The notes under the pieces: model-generated
Told to the model about the DNA's origin: nothing
Databases searched by the model: none
The model's input: the letters and a program-made list of their open reading frames with translations, nothing else
Part shown: positions 1 through 11,800 of the stretch, one piece after another
Layout of the letters: every line of letters begins with the position of its first letter
Numbering within the stretch: position 1 is the stretch's first letter
Source: Lasioglossum baleicum
Taxonomy: Eukaryota > Arthropoda > Insecta > Hymenoptera > Halictidae
NCBI RefSeq assembly: GCF_051020765.1
Contig: NW_027469204.1
Span: 124,001-188,000 of the forward strand
DNA: 64,000 nucleotides
Reading direction: 5' to 3'
Translations under genes and position numbers: made by a program

Positions 1-58
1 CTGAATAGTATAAAATTAATTGTTAAACAAATTTCATATAAAATATTATTTTATAATA
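1..58 (+). repeat. Left edge of A+T-rich boundary repeat, copy A
   Basis: This A+T-rich stretch is the outer part of a boundary repeat that recurs inverted at about 30180-30240 and in the same direction at about 44290-44330. The shared wording includes a run around 35-58 that matches the reverse complement of 30185-30216. It continues on the other side of the mariner at 1346. The repeat is cut by the window start, so its full left extent is unknown. No coding potential is seen. Confidence 0.8.
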
Positions 59-86
59 TTAGGTTGGGGAAAAAGAAATCCATTAT
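59..86 (+). repeat. mariner 5' terminal inverted repeat
   Basis: It begins TTAGGTTGGGGAAAAAG and matches the reverse complement of 1318-1345 in 27 of 28 bases. Such repeats are the transposase binding sites. The only mismatch is the first base. Confidence 0.93.
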
Positions 87-242
87 ATTTTCGGTAGATG
101 GCTGTAGTGATCGATATCTCGTAAATTATCGATCAAACAATTTCAAATTTATGCTCGTTGTCAAGGTAACAGTTCGCACTAAAAGAATTCGTTTGCAGTT
201 TTTTGTTTTGTCCATTCAGTTCTGAGTTACACGGCGTTAAAG

Positions 243-1268
243 ATGGAAGTCAACAAAGAGAAAATTCGGTACATTTTACAGTTTTTCTTTGATAAGGGCG
301 AAAATGCAAGTCAGGCGGCTGAAAATGTGAATAGTGTTTATGGTCCCGATACTGTAACAGCTAATTACGCGCAATTTTGGTTTCGTCTATTCCGTTCGGG
401 TATTTTTGACGTTAAGGATGCCCCTCGCACAGGCAGGCCCGTCGTCGAAAATGTCGAGAAAGTCACTGAAATCATCGAAGTGGACCGGCATGTTAGTAGT
501 CGTAGCATCGCCAAGGAGTTAAAGATCGACCACAAAACAGTTTTAAACCATTTGCACAAAGCTGGGTTTAAAAAAAAGCTTGATGTTTGGGTGCCACACC
601 AATTAACACCAAAAAACATGATGGATCGAATTTCCATCTGCGAAGCCTTGGCCAAACGTAATGAAATCAACCCATTTCTTAAACGGATGGTGACTGGGGA
701 TGAGAAATGGGTCACATACGACAACATTATGCGAAAGCGATCGTGGTCACAGCGCGGTGAAGCAGCTCAGACGGTGGCCAAACCGGGACTAACGGCCAGG
801 AAGGTTCTGCTTTGCGTTTGGTGGGATTGAAAAGGAATCATTTATTACGAGTTGCTTCCATATGGCCAAACATTAAATTCAGACATCTATTGTCAACAAC
901 TGGACCGTCTGAAGCGAGCAATTGACCAGAAACGGCCAGAATTGGCCAACAGAAGAGGTGTCGTGTTCCATCAGGACAACGCCAGGCCACACACTTCTAT
1001 AGTGACTCGTCAGAAACTCCGGGAGCTTGGTTGGGAAGTTCTGATGCATCCACCATACAGTCCGGACCTCGCACCAAGCGATTACCATCTTTTTCTTGCA
1101 TTGCAAAACTTTTTTAGTGATAAGAAATTGGCATCAATGGAAGAGTGTGAAAATCAATTGCTGGAGTTTTTCGCTAATAAGGACCAAGACTTTTATGAGA
1201 GAGGCATAATCAAGCTACCATTAAAATGGCAACAAATTATAGAACAAAATGGTGCATATTTGACCTAA
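243..1268 (+). pseudogene. mariner transposase with one premature stop
   Basis: One continuous frame of 341 codons from ATG at 243 to TAA at 1266-1268, with a single in-frame TGA at 828-830 (codon 196). The N-terminal half is the paired-like helix-turn-helix DNA-binding region, including a GRP motif at about residues 64-66 and the WVPH linker at 116-119. The catalytic triad is visible: D153 in TGDEKW, D245 in HQDNARPH and D280 in SPDLAPSDYH, with 34 residues between the last two, the mariner DD34D signature. The stop follows the WWD motif, at a place where relatives usually have a sense codon, so a single substitution is the simplest explanation. No frameshift is seen. The enzyme would cut and paste DNA at TA sites, but a protein ending at residue 195 lacks two catalytic aspartates, so this copy cannot be autonomous. 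It may still be mobilised by a related transposase because both terminal repeats are preserved. Confidence 0.95.
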
Positions 1269-1317
1269 ATCGGACAATGCTAAACATGTTAAATAAAGTC
1301 TTGAAGTTCACGTAAAA

Positions 1318-1345
1318 ATAATGGATTTCTTTTTCCCCAACCTAT
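1318..1345 (-). repeat. mariner 3' terminal inverted repeat
   Basis: Reverse complement of 59-86 apart from the terminal base. It follows the transposase stop codon by about 50 bp, and TA at 1346-1347 is the target duplication. Confidence 0.93.
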
Positions 1346-1800
1346 TATATCGATAGATTATCAATCTATAAGCTTAATCATTTGCTTATTTATATTTTAA
1401 ATTTAATAAAATTTGTCAACAGTAGAAATTTTCAATGGATTACGTTTTCATATTATATATGCAATAAAATTAGCCCACCACAATACTAGTCGAAAATATC
1501 AATAGAGCAAATTTGACACAATAAAATTTGTTAATAGAAGAAAATTTCAATGGAACAAATTTTCATATTAAATATGCAATAAAATTAGGTCACCACAATA
1601 CTAGTCGAAAATGTCAATAGATCAAATATTACACAGTAATATTTGTCAACAGTAAAAAATTTCAATAGAACAAATTGTCATATTACATATGCAATAAGAT
1701 TAGCTCACCACAATACTAGTTGAAAATATCAATAGAGCAAATTATACACAATAATATTTGTCAGCAGCAGATAATTTCAATTAATTCTCGCTATGTATAT
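1346..1800 (+). repeat. Boundary repeat copy A with 115-bp tandem sub-repeats
   Basis: A+T-rich sequence between the mariner and the first satellite array. It carries at least three sub-repeats 115 bp apart, with the phrase CACCACAATACTAG at 1476, 1591 and 1706. The last 20 bp (1781-1800) are a unique junction that recurs, perfectly inverted, at 29961-29980. No open frame of note. The same sub-repeats are found inverted near 30040-30110 and in direct orientation at 44457 and 44572, so the unit marks satellite-array edges in this region. Confidence 0.9.
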
Positions 1801-4800
1801 TAAAGTAGAAGGTCAAACCGTCTGAGAATATTAGCAATTGGTATAGAGTCATTCTTATTACCGAAGAAATACCCTCCCTAGAACCTAACACGCTGTATCC
1901 TGCGTCATGCTTAGTGCTCACGGAAACAAATGAGTAGACATTATATCTGAAGCACACTATATTTTCAAATATGAATTAGAAGATTGAGAGTCAAACCGTT
2001 CTAGATCGTTACCACCTTCTTTGAGAGTCGAACGGCTGAGTCAGTAACTTTACATGTAGTTGTGATTCCGAGAGTCAAGCCTGGTATTCCTGGAGTAAAT
2101 TCGTAGAACAGTATTGGTACTTGTTACCTCAATTCACGGTTTGAATATTTAAGTAGAGTGTCAAACCGTTCTAGATCGTTACATATGGGTATGAACTAAA
2201 CCTCTTTACGAAGGCCTTACCTTCCGATAAGCTAACCCGCTATATCTAGAGTATAGCTTCCTGTTTAGAGAAACACATTAGTATACATTTTAGAGATGGG
2301 CGCTTTTATTTCATGAATGGCGTAGGAGACTGAGGGTCAAACCGCTCTAGAACGTACCCACCTTCTTTGAGAGTCGCTCAGATACGCCTATAGCTTCACC
2401 TATCCTGCGATTCCCAGAGGCAGACCACGTGTTCGGCGACTTATCCCGCAGTAGAGTATTGGAATTCGACACGCTTCTTCACAATAAAAATATTAAGGAA
2501 CAGAGATAGCCATTGCAGAACGCTTATTGCAATACAGTCAAACTTTTTACACAAAGCCTTACCTTGCGATAACCTATCCCGCAGTATCGAGAGTATAACT
2601 TCGTGTTCAAGGAAGCATAGTATAATACATCTTAGTGACGGCACCCAAAGTTTCATGTGCGTGTTCGCAGACCCAGTGTCAAACATTTCGAGACCGTTAC
2701 CACCTACATTGAGAATCGAACGGCTATGTCAACAGCTTCACCTATCATGTGATTCAGGGAGCCAAATGAGGTATTCGGCGAGTAATTCTGTTGTTTAGCA
2801 TGGGCATTAGACACCATATTTCACGGTGTAAATATTAAGATACACAGTCAAACCGTGGTTGCACGTTACGCCTTGGTATAATGTCAAAAGTTTTACCGTT
2901 GACCTTACCCTTCCAGAATATAACCTGCTGCATCGAGAGTATAACTTGGTGATCAGTGATACACATTAGCATATATGTTAGTGGCAGGCACCTTAAGTTC
3001 ATGTATGAATTAGAAGGTCAGGTGTGAAACCGTTCAAGATCGTTACCACCTTCTTTGAGAATCAAACGGCTAATTCAATAGTTTCACGAATCCTGTGATT
3101 CCTAGGGTCAAACGAGGTATTCCGGGAGAAAATCCGCTCCACAGTATAGCAGTTGATACCCTATTTCGCAGTCTGAATTGTAAAGCGGAGAGTCTAACCG
3201 TGGATGAACGTTGCGTACATTTGTACAGTCACACTCTGTAAACAAAGGCTTAGCTTGCGATAAGCCGACTCGCTGTATTGAGGGTACATCTTTGTATTCA
3301 GAGAAGCAAATTATTGTACTCCATTTTATCGGGCACTTTAATTTCATGTATGAATTAGAATGTCGAGGGTCATACTTTTAGAGAATGATTCCACCTTCTT
3401 TGGGAGTGGTATGATTAAGTTCATAGCTTCACGTATCCTGCATTAGCGAGAACCAAACCATGTATTCCGGGAGTAAATTCGCTGTAGAGTATTGGCAATA
3501 GTCGCTTTAATTCAGGGAATGAATATTAAGGTAGAGACAATCCGTTCGAGTACATTTCCAGTTGGTATACAGTAAAACGTTTTACCGAAGACCTTACTCT
3601 CCGCGAACGTTGCCAGCTGTATCGTGAGTGTAACTGCGTGTTCATAGATACAAATTAGTATCAATTTTAGTTCGTAACACCAGAATTACATGTATGAATA
3701 TGATGATCCAGAGTCATTCCGATGAAGAACATTACGATCCTCTTTCAGTGTCGCACACCTACGTTAATAGCATCACCCATCCTGTGATTCCGAGAGTTAA
3801 ACAAGGTATTCCTGGTGTAAATCCGCTGAACAGTGCTGGAAATAGATACCATAATTTATGGCTCGAATTTTAATGAACGGGGTCAAACCGATGTAGAGCG
3901 ATTGCAATTGCTATAGAGTCAAACTCTTTACCGAAGGCCTTACTCTCCGGGAACATCACCCGCTGCGTCGAGAATATAACTTCATATTCAGAGGAAGAAG
4001 TTACTATTCATTTCAGTGACGGGGCTCTAACTTCATGTTCGAATGAGAAGATCGAGCGTTATACCGCTCGAGAACGTTGCCATCGTCTGTGAGAGATGAT
4101 CGGCTAATTGAATAGCTTCAGATATCCCGATAATCAAACTAGGTATTCAGGGAGTAAATGGGCTGAACACTATTGGCAATAGGCAACTTAATTCACGGAT
4201 TGAATTTTAAGTTATCGTTAAATGCCGTCGATGGTCATAACCAATTCGTATAATGTCATTCTTTTTACCGAGTACCTTACCTGCAGAGAACACTAACCCG
4301 CTGCAGGGAGTGTCTTACTCCTTGTTGACGGAAACAAATTAGTGGACATTTCATCAGACGGACACCGCATTTTCATCCGCGAATAGCAAAGCAGAAAGTT
4401 CAAACCGTTTGAGAACGTAACCTTCTTTGAGAATACAACGGCTGAGTCAATAGCTTCACTCATCCCGCGATACCGAGAGACAAGCCCGGTATACGGGGAG
4501 AAATCAGCAGCACAGTATGGGCATTAGGCACACTATTTCACGGTATTAATATCTGTGTACGGAGACAATTCTTTGTGGAACTTTACCTATTGGTGTAGTG
4601 CCAACCTTTTTCTGGCGGCATTACCCTCCGAAATGCTAACCCGCAGTGTCGTGAGTATAACATCTTGCTCAAGGGACAAAATTACAATAAATTTTAATTG
4701 AGGGCACCGTAACTTCTTGTTTAAGTTAGAAGATCGATCGCCAAACCGCTGCAGAACGTGACATCCCCCTTTACAAGTCGAACGGGTATATCAGCAGCTT

Positions 4801-7800
4801 CACCTATCCAATGATTCGAACAGTCAAGTCAGATATTCCGGGAGGAAATCGGCTGAAGAGTTTTGGGAACAGACACCATAATTCACGGTTTGCATGTCAA
4901 TGTAGGGAGTCAATTCTACTGAGAACGTCACCAATTGTTGTAAAGTCAATCGTTTTACCGTACACCTTACCCTCTGAAAGATTAACCTGCGGTATCTAAA
5001 ATATAACATCGTGTACAGAGGACGAATTTGTATGCACTTTAGTGACGAACACCCTAATTTTCTGCATGAATCAGGAGATCGATGCCCAAGCAGCTCGAGA
5101 ACTTTGCCGCCTTCTGAGATTGTCGAACTTCTATGTCCATAGACTCATCCATCCTGCGATTCCGAGAGTCAAGTCCGGTATTCCGGGAACAAATTCGAAG
5201 TACAGTATTGGCAATAGACAAATAAATTTTCGGATTAAATACTAACATAGAGATTGGAAACATTGTAGAACGGTAACTACTTGTTAATGATCAAACATTG
5301 TACCGGATTCATTACCCGCCGAGAACCTAACCCACTGCAGCAAGTGTCTTCCTTAGTGTTCAAGGAAACTAATTTGTAGACCCCGTAACAGATGGACACT
5401 TGAATTGCATGTATCATTAGGAAGATGGAGAGTCAAATTGTCCGAGAAAGTTACAAACACTTATGAGAGTCGCATGTCTATGCCAATAGCTTCACCTTTC
5501 CTGTGATTTCGAGAGTAAAACAAGGCACTCCGGGAGTAAACCCGCCTTACACCATTGGTAATAGACACATTAATTCACGGTTTGAATATTAAAATACATC
5601 GTCACACCGAGTGAGAATGTTACTAATTCATATAAAGTCAAACGTTTTACCGAATGCCTGGCCGTCCGAGAAGCTAACCCGCCGTTTCGAGTGTATACCT
5701 ACGTGTTTACAGAAACACATTAGCATACAATTCAGTAATGCCACCTTAAATTCATGTATGAAATAGAAGATCAAGGGTCAAACCGTTGCAGAACGTTGCC
5801 ACTTTCAGTGAGAAACGAGTGGTTAAGTCAATAGTTCCGCGTATCCTGCGATTCCGGGAGTCAAACCAGGTATTCCGAGAGCAAATCAACTGAACAGTAT
5901 TGGCAATAGACTCCTTAATTTACGGTTTGAATATTAAAGCTGGCCGTTAAGCGGCTGTAGATCATTACCAATTCGTGTGGGGTAAACTTCTTACAGAGTG
6001 CCTTATTATCCGATACACTGACCAGCTGTATCGAGAGTGTAGCTCCGCGATCAGAGGTACGAACTAGTATCCAATTTAGTGACGAGCACCTTAATTTCAT
6101 GTATGAATTAGAATATCGATGGTCAAGTCGTTCGAGAACGTCACCACCTATTTTAGTGTCGAACGGCTAAGTCAGTAGCATCACATATCCTGAGATTCTG
6201 AGAGTCAAACCAGGTTATCCTGGAGTAAATTCGCTGAAAAGTATTGACAATAGACGCCGTTATTCACGATTTGAATATTAAAGCAGAGAGACAAACCGTC
6301 GGAGGTCATAACCAATTCATATAAAGTCATTCTTTTTATCCGAATACATTACCTGCCGAGAATATTAACCTGCTGTAGCGAGAGTCTTGCTCGTTGTTGA
6401 CGGAAACAAATTAGTGGACCGTTTAGCAGACGGGCACCGTATTTTCATGCACGAATAGCAGTACCGAAAGTCAAAACGTTCAAGAACTTTATCGCCGTCT
6501 CTGAGAATAGAACGGCTGTGACAACAGGTTCACCCATCTTGTGATTCCGAGCGTCAATCCACGAGTTCCTGGAGTAAATCCGCTGAACAGTATTGACAAT
6601 AGACACATTAATTCAGGGCTTGAATACAGAAGCATACAGCCAAGCCGTTGTAGAACGTTACACATTGGTAAGGAGCCAAACACTTTGCCGATAGCCACAC
6701 CCTCGGTGACGATATCCCGCCGTATCGAGAGTATAACTTCGTATTCATAGGCAGAAGGTAGTAATGATTCTTGTGACGGGTACTTTAACTTCATGTCCGA
6801 ATCAGAAGGTGCAGGGACTAACCGCTCGAAAACGTTGCAGCTTCTGTGAGAGTCGAACGTCTGAGTCAATTGCTCCACCTATCCTGTGATTCCGTGTGTA
6901 CATCTGGGTATTCCGAAAGCAAATCCGCTGAAGAGTACTGACAATGAACACCTTAATTTACGGTTTAAATAGTAATATAGATATTCGAAACATCGCAGAA
7001 CGGTACCGACTGGTATATGGTCAAATTTTGTACCGGACACATTGCCTTCCAAAAACCTAAGCAGTTGTAGCGAGTGTCCTGCATACTACCTCACGGAATC
7101 AAATTAGTAGACATTTTAAAGAGACGGACACCTTATTTTCGTGTGTGAATAGAATAATCTAGAGACAAGCAGTTCGAGAACGTTTCCACCACTGTGAGAG
7201 TCGAGCGGATAAGTCAATAGCTTCATCTATCCAGAGATTCAGCCGGACAAACCAGGTATTCCTGGAGTAAATCCGCTGAAGATTATAGCCAATAGACACT
7301 TTAATTCGCGGACTGAATATTAAAATAGGGCGTCACACTACGTGAAAACGATACCAATGCGCATAAAGTCACACCTTTCACCGAATGCCATTCCTTCCGA
7401 GATCTTAACCCGCTGTAGCGTGTATCCTGCATAATGTGCAGTGAAACAAATTAGTAGATATCTTAACGGACGAGCAACACAGGTTTGTGTGTAAATATAT
7501 ATATCGGAGGCCAAAGCGTTCGTGATCGGTACCATCGTCTGTGAGATACGAACGGCAAAGACTGTTGCCTCACCTATCCAGTGAGTATGACAGTCAAACC
7601 TCGTATTGCTGGAGTAAATCCGCTCATCAGTATTGCCAATAGACACAATAATTGACCATTTGAATATTTAAGTAGAGCGTGAAACCGTTTGAGACACTCA
7701 CCAATTGGTATAAAATCAAACCATTTACCGAAGACCATACCCAACCAGAAACAAAATCCACTGTATCGAGAGTATAATATCATGTTGATGGAAACAAGTT

Positions 7801-8802
7801 AGTACACACATAACTGACGGCCACCTTAATTTCATGTATGAATTAGAATATTGAGCGTCAAACCCTTTGTGAACGTATCCAATTGTTATAAAGTCAATCA
7901 TTTTACAGAAGGTCGTACCTTCCACGAACCTCACCCGCTGTAGCGAGAATATGACTTCATATTCGTGGAAGCGTAGAAGATCGATCGTCAAACCGTTCAA
8001 GAACGGCACCCCCATCATTGACGGTCGGGCGTTTAAGTCAGTAGCTTCGTTTGTCCTGTGATTCCGAGAGCAATGCCAGACATTCCTGGAATAATCCGCT
8101 GAACAGTATTGGCAATAGACAGCATATTTCACTATAAGAGCATTAAATCTGAGCATCAAACCGTTGTGGAGCATTACCTATTCGTATAGAGTCAAACGTT
8201 TTACCGAAGAGCTAACCTTCCGTGAATCTAACCCTCTGTATCGAGAGTATAACTTCGTGATCAGAGAAGCAAGTTCGTATACATTTTGGTGATGGCTACG
8301 TAAGTATCATATGAGAATTCGATGATCCAGGGAAAAACGGTTCGAGAATGTGTCCACCTTCCTTGAGATTGGAACAGCTAACAGTATAGATTCTTTGAGA
8401 GTGGATCGGGCAAGTCAGTAGCTTCAGCTATTCTGGGCCTCCAAGAGTGACACCGTGTATTCCAGCTGTAAATACGCTCAACAGTTATGGCAATAGACAC
8501 CTTCATTCACGCTATGAATATTAAAGTAGAGAGTCGAACCGCGGAAGTGCGTAACGTATTTGTATAGAGTCAAACTCTTTCTCGATGGCCTAACCCGCTG
8601 TATAGAGCGTATAACACCGTGTTCAGTATAACAAATTACACAACATTCTATTGGCGGGTACCGCAACTTCATGTATGAATATGATGATCGAGCGTCAATC
8701 CGTTAGAGAACGGTATCACCTACCTTGAATGTCACATTTCTAAGTCAATAGCTGCACCTATCCCTTAATGACGAGAGACAATTCAGGTGTAGCAGGAGTA
8801 AA
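1801..8802 (+). repeat. ~345-bp satellite array 1, forward segment
   Basis: About 20 head-to-tail monomers. Anchoring on the stretch around ATGAATTAGAAG gives starts at 1971, 2313, 2659, 3005 and 3350, hence a period of 342-346 bp. Monomers are quite diverged from each other, with many substitutions and small indels. Each monomer consists of two related halves (about 169 and 177 bp) that both begin GTCAAACCGTT and both end with a CACCTTAATT-containing stretch. A monomer near 8330-8420 has a short internal partial duplication. Short open frames occur by chance on both strands and change from monomer to monomer, so they are not genes. A structural or centromeric role is possible but not shown. 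Confidence 0.95.
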
Positions 8803-11800
8803 TGATTGACGGTTGGTCTCAAACAGTTTGACGCTTTACTTTTCTATTCAAACCGTGAATTAATGTGCCTATTGGCAGCACTGTCCAGCGGATTTACTCC
8901 AGGAATACCTGATTTGCCTCTCGGATCCACAGCATAGGTGAAGCTATTGACTTAGCCGTTTGTATGTCATAGAGGGTGGTAACGGTCTGGAACGGTTTGA
9001 CCATCGATTTTCAAATATATACATAAAATTAATGTGCTCGTCGCTAAAATGTCTACTAATTCGTTCCTGTGAACCCGACGAAAGACAACCGCTATAACGA
9101 GATAGGTTCATGTAAGGTATGGTCATGCGAAAGAAAAATATCTTTATACAAATTGGTAATGTTCTCCGATGGATAGACCCTCTAAATTAATATTCATACC
9201 GTGAATTATGGTGTCAGATTCTATTACTTTACAGCGGGTTGACTCCCGGAATAACTGGCTTGACTCTCGGAATCCCAGGATGGGCGAAGCTGTTGAATCA
9301 GCCATTCGGATCTCAAAGAAGGTGGAAACGTTCTCGAGCTGTCTATCACTCGATCTTCTGAATTATGCATGAATTTATTTTTCCGTCCCTAATTTGTGTA
9401 CGTATGTGTCACCCTAAACACGTAGCTATACCTTCAACGCGGCGGGATAGCTTCTCCGATTGTAAGGTATTCTGTAGAACGTTTGACTTTGTAGCAATTA
9501 ATAACGTTCTCACAAGGGGTGACGCTGTATTTTAATATTCACTACGCGAATTAAGGTGTATGTTACCGATTCTGTACAGCGCATTTACTACCGGAATATC
9601 TCGTTTGACTTTCGGAGTCACAGGATAGGTGAAACTATTGAATTAGCCGTTCGAATCTCAAAGTAAGAGGTAACGTTCTCGAACGGTTTGACGCTCGATC
9701 TTCGAATTCACACATGAAATTAAGGGCGCCGTCACTAAAATGTATACTACTTCCTACCACTGGACATGGTGTCATATTCCCGCTGGAGCTGATAAGTTTT
9801 TCGGAGGGTAAGGCATTCTGTAAGATGTTTAACCCTACACGAATAGGTAATGTTCTACAACGGATTGACGCTCTACTTAAATATTAAAACCGTGGGTTAA
9901 TTCGTCTATTGCCAATACTGTGCTGCGGATTTACTCCCTGAATACCTCGTTTGACTCTCGGAATCCAAGCATAGTTGAAGCTATTGACTTAGGCGTATGC
10001 CTTTGAAAGAAGTTGATAACATTATCGCAGCGTTTGACCATCGACCTTCTGATTCATGAATGAAATTAAGTTGCCCGACACTAAAATTTATACTATTATG
10101 CTTATCTGACCATGACGTTATACTCTCGATACAGCGGGATATTTTCTCGGAAGTTACGGCCTTCGTAACAAGGTTTGACTTCAAACAAACTGGTAAATTT
10201 CGCAAGCGTTATCATGTTCCACTTTAATACTCAAACCGACAATTAAGGTCCCTGTGTCTATAACTGTTCCGCGGATTTACACCCGGTATACCTGGTTTAA
10301 CTCTAGGAATCGCAGGATGGGTCAAGCTATTGACTTAGCCGTTCGCCTCTCAGAGAAGGTGGTATCGTTCTCGAGCGACTTCAACCTCGAACTTCTTATT
10401 CATGCATGAATTTAAGGTGCCGTCACTAAATTGTATATTAATGTGTTACCCTATGCACGTAGCTATACTCTCGACACGGCTGGTTAGCTCCTCGGATGTT
10501 AAGGTCATCGGTACAGTGTTCGACTTTATACCAATTGGCATTGCTTTCAAACGGTTTGACGCTTTACTTTTTTATTCAAACCGTGAATTATGGTGCTTAT
10601 TGGCAATACCGTACGGCGCATTTCGATCCGGTAATACTCATTCAGTGAATTATGGTATCCACTGCCAATATTGTACCGCGGAATTACTCCTGGAATATCT
10701 GGCTTAGCTCTAGGAATCGCAGAATGGGTGAAGCTATTGACTTAGGCTGACGCCTCTCACAGATGGTGGTAAAGTTCTCGAGGGATTCGATCCCCGATAT
10801 TATAATTAATATATGAAGATAAGGTGCCAGTCATTAAAATCTATTTTAATTTGTTCCTATGAGCAGGATGATATACTCTCGATACAGCGGGTTAGCTTCT
10901 CGGCAGGTAAGGCCTTCGGTTCGTTTCACTCCAAACGAACAGGTAACGTTCTACAACGGCTGGACTCTGTAGTTTAATATTTATACCGTGAAGCAGAGTG
11001 TCTAATGCCAATACTGTGGAGAAGATATACTCCCGGAAATCCTTATTTGACAGCGGGAATCACAGAATAGGTGAAGCTATTGACCTCGACGATCGAATCT
11101 CAAGGAGGATGGTATCATTCGCGAACGGTTTGACGCTAGACCTTCTGATTCATACAGGAATCTAAGTTGCTCGTCAAAAAAATGAATACTAATTTACTTC
11201 TTGAATCACGAAGTTACACTCTCGGTTTAGAGGAATCGTTCCGCGGATGGTATGGATTTCCGTAAGAAGTTTGACCATATTCCAATTGGTAACGTTAACC
11301 GACTGTTGGACTCTCTACATTAAAATTCATACCGTGAAGAAGCGTGTCTAGTGCCGATACTGGGCAGCGAGTTTTGTCACGGATTGCCTACTCTCGGAAC
11401 CATTGGATAGGTGATACCATTGACATAGCCCTTGGACTATCAATGTAGGTGGTAACGTTCTGGAATGGTTTGACATTCGATTTTCTATTTCATACTTGAA
11501 ATTAGTGTGCCCGTTACAAAAATGAAAACTAGTTTGCATCTCTGAGCACGAAGTAATAATCTCGATACAGCGGGTCAGGTGCACGGACAGTAAGGCCTTC
11601 CGTTAGAAGATTGATCATATACATATTCGATCTGTTCACCGTGGGTTTGACTGTCCACCTCAATACTAATACCGTTTGATTAAGCACGTTTATTGCTACC
11701 GCTGATCAGATGATTTACACTTGGAATGACTGGCTTGAGTATCGTAATCAAAGAACAAGTGAAGCTCTTGACTCAGCCGTTAGACTCTCAAAGGAGGTGG

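Larger units (their letters stand above)
59..1345 (+). mobile_element. mariner (Tc1/mariner) DNA transposon, nearly intact
   Basis: A 1,287-bp element with about 28-bp terminal inverted repeats that differ only at the outermost base, flanked by TA at 57-58 and 1346-1347. The ends were set by comparison with two uninterrupted copies of the same flanking sequence, whose TA lies at 30185-30186 (inverted) and 44327-44328. The single gene inside encodes a DD34D transposase broken by one stop codon. The length is typical for mariner, and the transposase resembles the mellifera/cecropia group by eye, which is a family-level guess. The insertion lies in the boundary repeat next to the first satellite array and is younger than that repeat. 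Confidence 0.96.

Noticed and set aside
62..1342. Mariner ends at 62 and 1342 with TA at 60-61 and 1343-1344
   Set aside because: The repeats and TA fit locally, but comparison with the two empty boundary copies places the duplicated TA at 57-58 and 1346-1347.
1801..8802. CENP-B box in the satellite
   Set aside because: The closest stretches (around CTTCGTGTTCAGAGA and GTTCGAGAACGTTACC) do not fit the required core positions.
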